The translations under genes and the position numbers were made by a program. A stretch of DNA of 64,000 bases from Setomelanomma holmii. Its lineage: Eukaryota > Ascomycota > Dothideomycetes > Pleosporales > Phaeosphaeriaceae. The first letter of the stretch is position 1, and each line of letters begins with the position of its first letter. Below the pieces are notes generated by a model. That model did not search any database. It had not been told where the DNA came from and saw only the letters and a program-made list of their open reading frames with translations. The stretch spans positions 62,001 to 126,000 of the forward strand of contig ML978249.1 in NCBI GenBank assembly GCA_010015745.1. Reading direction: 5' to 3'. Positions 23,408 to 34,333 of this stretch are shown piece after piece.

Positions 23408-23678
23408 TTATCCGCACTTACCACATGTCTGAGATTTGACATAAACCCACTCCGGATGGTGAGGGCAGTATGTCTCATGCTTACTAGAACACCGTCCTTG
23501 CGGCACTGAGGGTGTCAAAGCTTTGCGACAATTTCCTGGGCTAATCACCTCGCCTGTGACCTTATCGCGGATTTTCGTTTCGCGCCGACACAATGGTGGC
23601 GTGTTGAGGTTGTTGTATGGCCCATCGAGAAACTACGGTTCTTGCTTTGCTTTCAGCTTGTGTTGAAGGTGAGCCCAT
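23408..23678 (-). CDS. Possible small Cys-rich protein
   Basis: Tentative two-exon model on the minus strand: 23637-23678 and 23408-23560, with a 76-base intron (gtagtt...aag), frame kept, 64 residues. The strongest part is the second exon, with six Cys and a His pair: NCRKALTPS, RCSSKHETYCPHHPEWVY and QTCGKCG at the very end. The pattern C..H.....C..C suggests zinc or disulfide binding. There is no clear signal peptide. The frame is open further 5' than the splice, so an alternative longer exon is possible. It could also be a gene fragment. Confidence 0.35.
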
Positions 23679-24134
23679 GATAGAGTTCGGTATTTAACAG
23701 AAGGAGGTTTGAATATCGAATCATTGCTCAACGATGTTGCAGATGGCAAGTATGTTTATGAACGATGCACGTTGTGAACAGGGCTCACGATGTTGACCAG
23801 GAACCAAATTCTTGGAGTACTTACGTCTACGCGGACCGCAAATACTCAAAGGCTGGAAGAGGATTTCGACCAATTCGACTGGCCGGGATTACTGAGTGAA
23901 ACACTGTGGTCTCACCTCACAATGCCTCGACACGGTGGATCCAATATCACGTAAAGTGTCACTCAGGCAAGATCCACACAATGTCGCTTTGTCCGTTTAC
24001 TATCAGAAGCGAGACTTAAATCCCGTTTCGAGTCAAAAATACTTCTCCACTCACCAATTCATCTCAACATCGCAAATACGGGCTCACAAGAAACTGGCAG
24101 CAAGCTTGACGCGCCCAAAGATCTCCAGCCGCAG
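23679..24134. other. Intergenic between divergent genes
   Basis: No ORF with support. Probably holds the promoter of the APH-family gene that starts at 24135. Confidence 0.5.
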
Positions 24135-25514
24135 ATGGCTCAACGCTCGTCCTTACCTGGTACAAATCCACAGACAACGATCGATGTAGCAAAGCAGCAG
24201 GACCTGCCCACAAGAGCCAGCCACGCCGACGATCTAGATTTCGACGAGGATAGCGACGATTACACCTCATCTGTAGTCTCCGATACCTCGACCATCGAGT
24301 ACAATCAAGAGCCGTACGAAGCATTCCAAACAAAGGTCGCACAACTCGTACTAGACGTCTTTCCAGGACATACGTCCTGCGAAGTTGTACTGGAGCGCAT
24401 AAAAGGCGGTGCATACAACCGCATTATCGGCGTCACACTTCACGACCCTCAACCCAAAACCTCGTGGTACCATCTCGACAACATCCGCAACACATTATCC
24501 GCATGTGTGAGCGGCAAGCGCTGCGCTGTGCGCAAGTCTAAGAAGTATATCCTGCGCATCCCACGCGCAGAGACGCAGGACATGTTCCATCAAATCACCA
24601 CCCTAGCATATCTCGCCAAAAATTTCCGCTGCGCCGTCCCGCACGTTGTGACCTTCGATTCGAGCACCGACAACGCTCTAGGCCGACCGTATATGCTCCA
24701 GAAACGTCTCTCAGGTGCATCCCTTACCGAGCTGTGGGAGACCTTGAACCAAGATCAACGAAAGTGCGCGGTGCGCTGCATCGCTGAAGTCGTGCGCGAC
24801 ATGCACAAGATAACAAACCGATGTGCCGGCATCATCAGCGCGCGAAACACTCCGCACGACTTGATCACGGGCTTCATCAAGCTCGAACCACTCCCCATCG
24901 GAACTCTTGTGTCTAACTCCGGCGGAGGTAGGAGCATATTCCACAGTCCCCTCGCCACCCCACAAGCCCCACAATCTTTCCTCCTCTCCCTCATCCAACG
25001 CCAACGCGCACAACACACCGGTCTTCCGCCATTCGAGCACGTCTGGACCGGCTTTACAGATATGATCAACTCGCTCGCCGACGCAGGCTTACTCCCAGAT
25101 ACCCAGCCCTTCCACTTACACCACGCAGACTTTCAGTTGCGCAATTTGCTGTTTGTACCTATATCCCCGACAAGCGTGCGTCTGTCCGGAATACTAGACT
25201 GGGACTGCGCACTTTTCGCACCGGCATTCATGGCAACGCGCGCACCTTTCTTTCTCTGGAGTGCAGACGACGCAGATGAACTCGACGAGTCTGACGCGTT
25301 GATCGAGCCTGAGGACGAGGGGAAGTTGGAGTTGAAGCGTGTGTTTGAGGAAGCTGTTGGGGAGGAATTTTGTACGGACGCGTATAGGCGGGAGTATGTG
25401 ATTGCTCGGCGGATGTTTTACTACTTGGTGAAAGGAGTACGGAGTGGTGGGGATGTGTTTCTTGCGGAGGAAGTGATCAAGGAGTGGAAGGAGCTTCAGT
25501 CAGCGAATGAATAA
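24135..25514 (+). CDS. Aminoglycoside-phosphotransferase (APH)-fold kinase-like protein
   Basis: Single exon, 459 residues, starting MAQRSSLPG. The fold is that of the APH/choline-kinase superfamily (PF01636), which in fungi is expanded and mostly of unknown substrate. Visible elements: YILRIPRAE with the ATP-binding Lys position replaced or shifted; YMLQKRLSGASL; the catalytic loop HHADFQLRNLLF (H-x-D-x4-N); and the metal-binding ILDWDCALFAP. An acidic N-terminal segment (DDLDFDEDSDDY) and an acidic insert near the C-terminus (DDADELDESDALIEPEDEG) are present. The key residues are kept, so it may be active, but the substrate (amine, sugar or peptide) cannot be inferred. It is not evidence for antibiotic resistance. 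Confidence 0.85.
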   Translation: MAQRSSLPGTNPQTTIDVAKQQDLPTRASHADDLDFDEDSDDYTSSVVSDTSTIEYNQEPYEAFQTKVAQLVLDVFPGHTSCEVVLERIKGGAYNRIIGVTLHDPQPKTSWYHLDNIRNTLSACVSGKRCAVRKSKKYILRIPRAETQDMFHQITTLAYLAKNFRCAVPHVVTFDSSTDNALGRPYMLQKRLSGASLTELWETLNQDQRKCAVRCIAEVVRDMHKITNRCAGIISARNTPHDLITGFIKLEPLPIGTLVSNSGGGRSIFHSPLATPQAPQSFLLSLIQRQRAQHTGLPPFEHVWTGFTDMINSLADAGLLPDTQPFHLHHADFQLRNLLFVPISPTSVRLSGILDWDCALFAPAFMATRAPFFLWSADDADELDESDALIEPEDEGKLELKRVFEEAVGEEFCTDAYRREYVIARRMFYYLVKGVRSGGDVFLAEEVIKEWKELQSANE

Positions 25515-25704
25515 GATTTGTAGACATGTTTGCATGTCGCGTACGTCATCAGACACAAACTAGAACATAGGTTCCAAGGCTCATGCGTAGAAGAATATGA
25601 TTCAAGTCCCAAATGAACAATGCTATGATTTAGCCCATGCAATATGTATCGCCATGTCGTATACCTTCCTCTATACTCTGTCCCCCTTTTACCGACCAAC
25701 AACC

Positions 25705-28700
25705 TCACTCCAGAACCAACTTCCACGTCCCAATCTCAAACGCCCTAACCTCCAATTTGGCACCTTTCCCTCCGCCCTCAACACCCAACATCTCGAGCTC
25801 CTCTACTTCAACCACCTCAATCTCATCCTCCAGCGCATTTACCTTAACTACCCTCTTAACACTCAAATCACCCCACGTTAGTACACCCTTACTCTTTCCG
25901 CCTAGCGCATCGTAAATCCTCAATATGACCGAATGACCCTTTTTGACAGGTAACTCGCCGCGCGAAACATCCTCGTCATCTTCGCCGCGCTTAATCGTAT
26001 CCAGCACCATACCCGGCGCACCATGGATATGGAACGAATTCAACAAACCGTGGTTCGGCGCCTTAGAAGCACGGCCTGGCGTAGCAGAATGTCCCACAAT
26101 CTTGAGCGGATTATTAAACTCAAACGCCTTCCGGACCGTGCGTTCGTCCAATCCACCCTTATGCGGGAAAATCGCATATCTGGTATGATGTCTTCCCATA
26201 TCAGCATGCGCATCCGGTGCCTTGGGCGCTCGCAACAAGCTCAGACGCATAACGTTCCCTTGCGTCGCGAAGCCGTATTTCGAATCGTTGAGAATCGACA
26301 CACCGTACGTAGCCTCGCTCAAATCAGCCCATTTGTGCACGCAGACTTCGAACTTGGCCATGTCCCACGTGGTGTTGTAGTGTGTGGGCCGCCGGACGAT
26401 GCCGAATTGTGTTTCGTAGCTGGCTTCCGTGTTGACGATGTCGACTGGGAATTCGACTTTGAGGAAGCGCATTGTCTCGTGCCATTCGATTTCGGCAGAG
26501 ATCTCGACTGCTGTGGGCGCATTGCCGACGGCGGCGGGGAGCGAGATTGTTGTTTTGATCCATGATTTGTCCGAGATTTTGGTTTCGATTTCGAGAGAGA
26601 CAAGCTGGATGCTGTTTTCGGAGATAAAGACTTTGTGCGGGGAGAGTTCTTGGCGGGAGGCGAGGTGGTAGACTTCAACGTCCCAGGCTTGCCAGTAGAG
26701 TGGCTTGTCGTCGTAGATGACGAGCTGTGCGGCCTTCTTGCCCTTGGGCACGATCTCGCGATCGGCGGAGATGTCGTATAGGGAGGTAACGGCGCCGTCG
26801 GAAACCTGCACAACGAACTGTGCGTTGCGGAGCTCGAAGACGTTAGGTTGAATCTCCTTGATCGATGCGGTGCTTGCGGAGTAGGGTGACGAAAGAGGGC
26901 GAACGTCCAGTGGACCTAGGCCTGTGCCGTGGACAAGGCCAAAAGCTGCTTGATTCGTGATCTGAGGCAACTTGACAATCTCACTGCGCTGCCAGGGTAG
27001 AGTGTTTAGTGCGAACAGCCTGCTATCCGCGGTCAAGCTCTTCTCGTCGTCAAAACCGAGCTCTGCTAGTGCATCGGAGAGCAGCCTCTCGCCAGTAACA
27101 AATACTCCGGCATAGATCTGCTTGGGTCAGTACGTAGTCTCGTAGAACTCTTTGTTAGTGCCTACCTTGTCCGAATCATCATAGCACATCTCAATCGAAC
27201 TTCCGGGTAAACAATCGTGGAACTGACAAAGCAGCACATTCTCCCACATATCATCAATATCCTTCTTCGGGTACTTGTACGAGCTCTTCTTCCCAAAGCC
27301 ATTCTTAATCGTTGCCAGCGTCGCCAGGTACTCGATATCGCGTAACATAATTTCCGCCTTCCGATTATTGCGCTTGTTGTTCGATTGCGTCGTGTACGTT
27401 CCTCGGTGAAGCTCAAAGTACAGCTCGCCGTACCAAGTCACTAGCTCAGTACCCTTCTCGATCTTCTTCTCCAGCGCGTCGAAGAAGTCGTCTGCTGAGT
27501 CTCCGAGCTTGAGTCGTGGTAACATGCCGGTCTTGTCGCTTATACCGCGGCATCGCCGGAGCTTCTCGAGATGTTGCCATGTCGGGCCACCTCCTCCATC
27601 GCCCTTACCAAAGACCAGGAGTGATGTCTTGTCCTGGTCGAGCGACTTGTGCTGTGATACACTGCGTCTGACATCCCCAAAGTTCGCCTCAGCCGTGTAC
27701 GTCTCGCAGGGCGGCATGTGGCAGATGACTTGGCTGTTGTCGAGCGCGACCCAGTTGAAAGTGGTATGTGGGAAGTTGTTGATGTTGTTCCAGCTCAACT
27801 TCTGTGTCAAGAATCTGGTCATTCCTGATATGCGACACACCTGAGGCAACTGTGTGGAGTAGCCAAAAGTGTCTGGGAGCCAAAAGGTCTTGCATCGCTG
27901 TCCGAATTTGCTCTCAAAGTAGCGCTGCCCATACAAGAACTGCCTGATCAGCGACTCCCCTCCAGGCAGATTGGTGTCGTGCTCCACCCAGCTACCGCCA
28001 ATCGGCTGGAATGTGCCCTCCTTGATCTTCTTCTTGACGCGGTCGAATGTTGATGGGTAGTCTTGCTCGAGCCACTTGTACTGCTGTGCCTGTGAGCAGC
28101 AGAAACGTAACTCCGGGTACCGATCAATGAGATCGCACTGGCTGGACCACGAGCGATTGACCTTGCGCTTCGTCTCTGCGAACGGCCATAGCCAGCACGT
28201 ATCGATGTGACAGTACCCAATTCCAGACACAATCGCCTCCTTGTCGCTCTCGTACACCTTGTGCGAGTCGACCTTGTCACCTATGTATTCGGCAGCAATC
28301 TTGCGTGCCTTGGCGATGCTCCCGTTGCTTCCACTGCCCGCAATGAAAGTGTCGATGATGCGATTGGCCACCTGTTGTGCCTCATGAGCCTCGACCGACT
28401 CTTCAGGGAACTCTCGCGCCGCGTCTGAGATCTCCCAAAAGTCAAAGTACAATCCTCTTGCCGCCAGGTTGACTGCGACAATATCTGCAGTGTGTAGTTG
28501 GAAGTACCGATCTGGATCTGGTGGTTGAATCGAGTCTCCTCCTGGTGCGTTGCCGAACATGCCATTGCACGCCATCTCGATGTAGAACGTGTGCTCTTTG
28601 CCATCACGGAAATCTTCAGGCAGAATCCACTCGACTCTCTCACCACCCCCAGTCAGACCATGCACTGTGTGTCCGTCTTCTGTGTAGATGGCGCCCTCGT

Positions 28701-29123
28701 TATTCGCGTCCCATATAAACTCGAGGTGCTCCTTCTTCAGCATATCCTTTGGCACCGTAAGCTGCACCTTGAACCAATGCGTTGACCAGCTCGGCCCAAA
28801 CGACTCGCCAACTTTTGTCGGCTTGAATTCCTGGGACGTCGCATCCTTGAACAATGGTCGCGAGAGGTTCGGTGGCGAGTATACGGATAGCTTGACCCAG
28901 TCGGAGCCAGACGCGCGAGCTTCGTGCAGCTTGCTGGTGACGTATTAATATCTCAATCCTCCCAATCAATGGCATTGAAGCTGCAAGAAGCTCACCCAAT
29001 GATGCCCTGCTCGCGATACTGTCCGCTATCCGTGAACTGCCTCAATCGGTCCTGGTAGATGTGGTGGATCTGCTTGCCGACGGGACCAGCCGCCAGCCTG
29101 GGGTAATCTGCCTTTGCAGCCAT
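25705..29123 (-). CDS. ams1: Alpha-mannosidase, GH38, Ams1-like
   Basis: Three exons on the minus strand: 28996-29123, 27166-28933 and 25705-27117. The introns are 62 bases (gtgagc...cag) and 48 bases (gtaggc...gcag). Frames close exactly and give 1102 residues, the usual length for fungal Ams1. Ams1 degrades free oligomannosides in the vacuole and is delivered from the cytosol by selective autophagy, so no signal peptide is expected and none is seen. Motifs: GYCHIDTCWLWPF (metal-binding His-x-Asp), FWLPDTFGYSTQLPQV with the nucleophile Asp, EHDTNLPGGESL, and FHDCLPGSSI. The C-terminal beta-rich GH38C region follows the second intron. I chose the ATG at 29123 (MAAKADYPRL); an in-frame ATG at 29147 would add eight residues. 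Confidence 0.95.
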
Positions 29124-30378
29124 GACGCAATGAGCCTCGCCGCCCATGATTGCAGCTTGCAAGAGTGGCTGGGTAGGAAGGTGTATATGTATAAGAGCAA
29201 GGCGTGTGCGTCGGCGTAATGCAGCGATCAGATGAGATCTGGCGCAGCTCTTGTACCTTGCTTGGACAGTCCGCGTGGCTGGAGCTCCCCAGCTCGAGCT
29301 TTCCCCGCGTTTCGCCAAGTGGGTCAGTGCTTGTCCTATCGATTGCCAGATGACCCACTTCGCATCTCTTCAATTCACGCATGGCTCGTCGGTGTAATGC
29401 ATAAAGGTCGTACAGATGGTCAGTAGGCGCAGTCATCATGATCTCTACATGTATACACCTTCCTATCAAGCGTCGAAGGTCCTGCTCTCAATACACCGCG
29501 GCGCCTACACACCTCCTGATCGTCCCTAATCGTGGCTTCAAAATCATGCGAGGCTCTTCACACAGCCTTTTCGCTGGTCGGTCATTCTGCTCTTCTTCTT
29601 TCTTCCTCTTCTTGCTTAAGTCGTCCCAAATTAATCGAGGCGGTGCCGATGCTTATCCTGAAGGTAGCATCGCCCTCGTCTATGCACCTTGATCTTTCTT
29701 GGATTGACAAACCTCTGTTTCCCTCTGGTGATATATCTTACTTATCTTAAGAACAGTCAATCTCGCATCCAATCACACATCTTCATTTTCATCCAATTCT
29801 TCTCCGCAAACCATTGCAACCTCCACATTGATTCGTTCTTCCTCCGCTCTTCCGCGTCTTCTCTTGTCAACATATCTGCTAGCAGGTCTTAGGTGGATTT
29901 GAGGGCGACGCTTGCGATTTCGCGACGTTGTCGACCTCTTCTTGATGCCTTATGGGGCCACATGATGGCGTGTCGTTATCCTCTGACCATGCGCCTGATG
30001 TCTTGTATTTGTATAGGAGGGGGCTGCGACCCTTGCTAGGGTATTGTGGGGATGCGAAACAGTACATGGTGAATGGTGTAGAACGAAGGGAGGGCTGCAG
30101 AGTGTGGGGTCGGGGAAAGGCTACAGGGTTGTAAAGGATATCTGCAAGCAAGATAGGAAGATAATTGTAAATATTGACTGCTATTGTCACGAGAAAGACA
30201 TTATTGTCGTTGAGGTGAAAGTGAAAGTGACTCGAACACGCTCCCCTGCCGCACACCACTCCGAGCATCGATAGCTTTGTATATGCGCAGTTGTAGGTTA
30301 TTTTCACGTTAGTATATATCTGATACCCAACGCCATTACATGCCATTCTTACCCACCAGCCAGTACACTAACACACGC
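29124..30378. other. Intergenic: alpha-mannosidase promoter and sec9 3' flank
   Basis: No supported gene. A 155-codon minus ORF (29879-30346) starts with ATG but has no domain and sits in what should be the sec9 3' untranslated region; I treat it as chance. The 250 bases upstream of 29147 include a TATA-like tgtatatgtataag run on the plus strand (29180-29193). Confidence 0.5.
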
Positions 30379-31817
30379 CTACTTAATACGATCCAACCTC
30401 GCGCGGTTCATCGCAATCTGATCATCAACCTTATCAGTCTTGCCAATGATACGCTCAATGTGCTTATTCTGCGTATCGACTTCCTCGCCCATAGCGCGAC
30501 CGAGCTGGTTGAGCCGCTTGGCGGCACCGTGGAGCGCATCTGCAAAGTGGTTAGACGCAGCACCTCTTCGTAAGTTGCAGGTATTATGCACATACCAAGA
30601 TTGCTATCAATCTCATTCTCCATCTCATCATCCTCAGAGTCTGCTTCGAACTGGTATTTGGCGCGATCGGCAAGCGTGCCCTTCTTTTGGCCGCCGCCCA
30701 TGCCCTGTAGGTTACGATTGACCCCGTCGTTACGGGCTGCCGAGTCCCAGGCTGCCTTGCGGGTTGCATCACGTTGATCGCGCTCTTGGCGATGAGTGTC
30801 CATGCTGTGTTGCGTCAGACATGCGAACAGTAGAGTAACTCGGGTCGACTTGCATCTTGCGATCGCGCTCCTCACGACGAGAGTTGGCCGTGAAGGGATT
30901 AGAGACGTGCATGGCGAACATGGACTTGTTGAGAGCTGTGACAACGTGAGCTCGTGCTCCCTGGACGTCTTAATATGTCCTTACTCTTCAACTCGCGAGC
31001 CTTCTCCTCTGCAATTCTGTTCTGTGTGCTAGCAAGGTCCAGGTTGCGCTCGGTGCTGTGACACTGTTAGCATGAACATCAAGCTCCTAGCATGTCAAGC
31101 GTACTTATGAATGCGTTCGCCCTGCGCACCTAGTCTAGCAAGAGTATCGCGTCCAGTCTCTTCCGCCTGCTGTGCAAGCCGCAGGGCGTTCCTCGTGCTG
31201 GACACATCCTGTTGCTTCATGAACTTGATCTCGTTCTTTGTCGCGCTGATGTCTTCCTCCTCTTGCTCTTCGGCGGTCAATTCGCGGTCGCCGTATGCCC
31301 CATAGCCACCAGGAGCCTGGTCAGAGGCTCCGTATGCGCCACTCTGGCTGCTGTCCCCGTACGCGCCACTTTGACCGTACGCACCCGACTGTGGTGCTTG
31401 TTGTCGCTGGGCTGCGTTGCCGAAGAGCTCGTTGCGGCCGGCGTCGGTGCTCATGGTGTCTTGTGATGGGGTTCTACCCAGACCGCCGTATCCACCAGGT
31501 CGCTGGGCAGGCGCGGAGCCTCCACCATAGCGGTCATGGCCGTATCCTGACTGCGCCCCGTAGCTGCCACCTTGGGCACCATAGCCACCGGGGCGCTGTC
31601 CGTACGATTGGCCGGGGCCTGTGACTGAGGGACTCTTTTCTTGTCGGTATGAGTCGTTGCTGCCAGAGTACGAAGGCGGCGGTTGGGCGTAGGGGTCGTT
31701 CGCTGGAGGTGCAGCGTATGGATTCGTTGCTGGAGCCTCCTTCTTCTTGCGGCTGCTGAAGAGCGCGTTGCGATCACTCTCACCGCCGTCGTCCTTTTTC
31801 TTGCTCAGAAAGCCCAT
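30379..31817 (-). CDS. sec9: t-SNARE Sec9 (SNAP-25 family)
   Basis: Five exons on the minus strand: 31105-31817, 30985-31055, 30854-30935, 30596-30804 and 30379-30539. All frames join to give 411 residues. Sec9 pairs with Sso and Snc at the plasma membrane to fuse secretory vesicles. The first exon starts MGFLSKKKDD and is rich in Gly/Tyr/Gln/Ser repeats. It ends in the Qb SNARE helix (EIKFMKQQDVSSTRNALRLA). The C-terminal exon carries the Qc helix with the ionic-layer Gln (MGEEVDTQNKHIERI), then KTDKVDDQIAMNRARL. There is no transmembrane segment, as expected. Intron 3 (30805-30853) begins GCAAGT, a GC-AG intron: only this reading gives KIMDTHRQER, the order expected between the two SNARE helices. 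Confidence 0.94.
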
Positions 31818-32490
31818 CGTTGCGTGCTGCGATGTGCTCGAATCGCGGGATAGGGTTGAGGCGTGAAGCAGCTGAAATTGTGGGGTTCAGCTTATCGATT
31901 GAGCGCGACCCTGAAGTTCAAGAAAATGATGGGGGCGTGTGAAAGGTTGCACAATTCACGAAAGAGGGTGTGGGCGTCGTGGGTATTTGAGAGTGACCAA
32001 AAGGCGGCAGGGTGTTTGAAAGGTGGATGCGCGGTGCGTTGGGCGTTTCGAGCAGAACACTGCCCAGAGCTGAGTCGCTGACGAGGTCCAGAAGGCGGAG
32101 CAGCGCCGCCACAACGAGGCCTGCAGATAATCGATGCACCTCAAGAGATGTTGTCTGTCGAGCTTACATTATGTTGCTCTCATAAGAATTCCAGTTATCT
32201 CTTCCTGACTCTGTTCTGTTTTACACGTCTTTCAGTCCTCGTTGTTCCTGCCCCATCCCAAATGCCATGGGCCGGTCGTGCCTGCCGTTCCTGTCCCGCA
32301 TGGTCCCTGCATAACATTACGGCAGCCCATTCACCACGTTTGTGCTATCCAGCGATTTCAGCTCAAGAGTCGACGCCTCGAACACGCATCGGTCGTTTCA
32401 TGCATATGCCATTCAATTGGGTATCTCAATGCATCTGTAAACAACCCACCCTTCTAGTAATGTGCTTTGCAACTTTTCGACTTTCATCTG
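31818..32490. other. Intergenic: sec9 promoter and dehydratase 3' flank
   Basis: Both neighbours are on the minus strand. ORFs at 31863-32139 and 32148-32516 lack support. I see no repeat. Confidence 0.5.
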
Positions 32491-33974
32491 CTACTCCGCA
32501 TCATCTAATGCTTTAAGCCTGCTGTGCGCATGCTGGTTCCACATTGTCTCGTTCTCCTCCGGCAACAGCTCGCCCTCTGAAGAAGGCAAATCGTCATGTT
32601 CTTCCTTGGTCCAGATCTCGGTCCCATCAACCACTGGAAATGGAGTCAAAACTCTGCTTATATCGCCCCACCATACCTCGCCGAAACGGCGATACCAATT
32701 GACTGTCTGTTTCAGACCTTGGTCGAAACTTGTCTTGGGCTCCCAACCAAGCGCAGCCAGTTTTGAGCCGTCTGTGGCATAGCGCTGGTCATTGAATGGG
32801 CGATCTTCCGTATGTTGTACCCATTCCGAGAACTCTGCGTTTGAACCATGTGGCAGAGCGAAGATATCCAGTAGCTTGCGACATATCTCCGTGTTCGAGA
32901 TCTCGTCCTTGGAGGCAATGTTATATATTTGACCAATGACGCCTTTGTGGAAGATCGTATCTAGCGCATCTGTGATATCTGCAGCATAGAGGTATCTTCG
33001 AGTAGGCGACCCGTCGCCGTGAAGGAGTAGCTTCTGCCGCCCTTGTAAGAGCATGATGAACTTGGGGATGATCTCTATACTGCATTAGCCTAACATATGA
33101 TGAGCGGCTTGAAACATACTCTCCGGGAATTGATGCGGCCCGTAGACATTGTTGGCTCTTACGGTGATCAGAGGCAGCTTGAAGCTACTTCGATATGCGC
33201 TGACCATCATCTCTGCAGCAGCTTTGCTTGCCGAATATGGGTTCGTGGGTGCTAATATGCTCGTCTCGCTCAGGTCTGCCGCGCCTACGGGCACATCGCC
33301 ATACACTTCATCTGTCGAAATGTGGATGAATCTTGAGATGCCATGCTCTCGAGCCCTCTCCAACAAAACGTGTGTGCCATAAACGTTTGTGTTGGTGAAC
33401 TCGTACGAGTTGCCGAAGCTCAGGTCAACGTGGGACTGTGCCGCGAAGTGGAAGATGGTATCGATCTTGTGCTTGCGCAGAGCGCGCTTGACATCGGTCG
33501 CCGATGTGATGTCCCCATTCTCGAATGTGAAGTTTGGCTTGTCGTCGAGGATACGAGTGTTGTTGAGAGTTGCGCAGTAGTCCAGCTTATCGAATGATAC
33601 GACTTTGTAGTGATTCGGGTATGTCAAGACCAGATGGCGTACGAACCAACAAGCTCTACGAATAGTTAGCACTGCTGTCCTGGGCTTTGCTGTATCGCAT
33701 GTGCGCTTCGAACCTACATGAAGCCAGCACCTCCGGTCACCAATATATTCCTCGCATCCGTTCGTGGCTCAAACTTAGTGCTACCCGTGAGCACAGGTGC
33801 TTGCTGCCATAGCTCTTTATGGACGTAAGACCTGGGATTGAGGATGGTCGAGCCTCGTCGCCCTGTACAGTATCAGTATTGCTTGTGTACTGCAATAGTG
33901 GGGTGCTCACGCTTCATACCCTGTGCGCCATTGGGGATCCTGTCCGTCGCATCAGGACTTTGTACTGCGGACAT
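32491..33974 (-). CDS. NDP-glucose 4,6-dehydratase (extended SDR, RmlB-like)
   Basis: Four exons on the minus strand: 33911-33974, 33718-33862, 33120-33655 and 32491-33074. The introns are 48, 61 and 45 bases. The frame closes to 442 residues. The enzyme converts an NDP-glucose (UDP-glucose in characterised fungal homologues) to the 4-keto-6-deoxy sugar, the first step towards NDP-rhamnose for glycans. Motifs: NILVTGGAGFIACWFVRHL (Rossmann Gly motif), AAQSHVDLSF, HISTDEVYGD (the Asp-Glu pair typical of 4,6-dehydratases), NPYSASKAAAEM (catalytic Tyr and Lys), and RANNVYGPHQFPEKIIPKF. The last of these is produced only when the acceptor at 33075 is used, which fixes that splice. An N-terminal extension of about 65 residues precedes the domain. 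No epimerase/reductase partner is found in the window. Confidence 0.92.
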
Positions 33975-34333
33975 ACCAGCTACTGGGGTTCAGTTTGAGA
34001 GCTCGGGTATCAACGAATGGCTCCGACATCTCGCGCTGAATGGTCACGATATCGTATACGTGCCATCGCGTTGCTGATACGAACATTGATGACATTAATT
34101 AGTGCTAAACAAGCATTCCTTCCGCTTCTCACGATTACGTCATACGCCAAACTAAACACCACCTCTCCTCGCGAGTCTTCAACCTCGCCACTCGTGTCGT
34201 CTTCTATACCAAGCCATGCGCATCGCATCATGTCGCATGATGACTGCATCATCATGATTGGGACGGCCAGCTACGTGTCCAAGATTTCTGATCCTGGTCC
34301 AGGTTGACTCTCGAAACCAGTCATTGATATAAG

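Noticed and set aside
24135..25514. Antibiotic-resistance kinase
   Set aside because: The APH fold is widespread in fungal proteins of other or unknown function; the sequence gives no reason to infer drug resistance.
29879..30346. 155-codon minus ORF beginning with ATG
   Set aside because: Lies in the presumed sec9 3' untranslated region, no family pattern, no matching splice sites.
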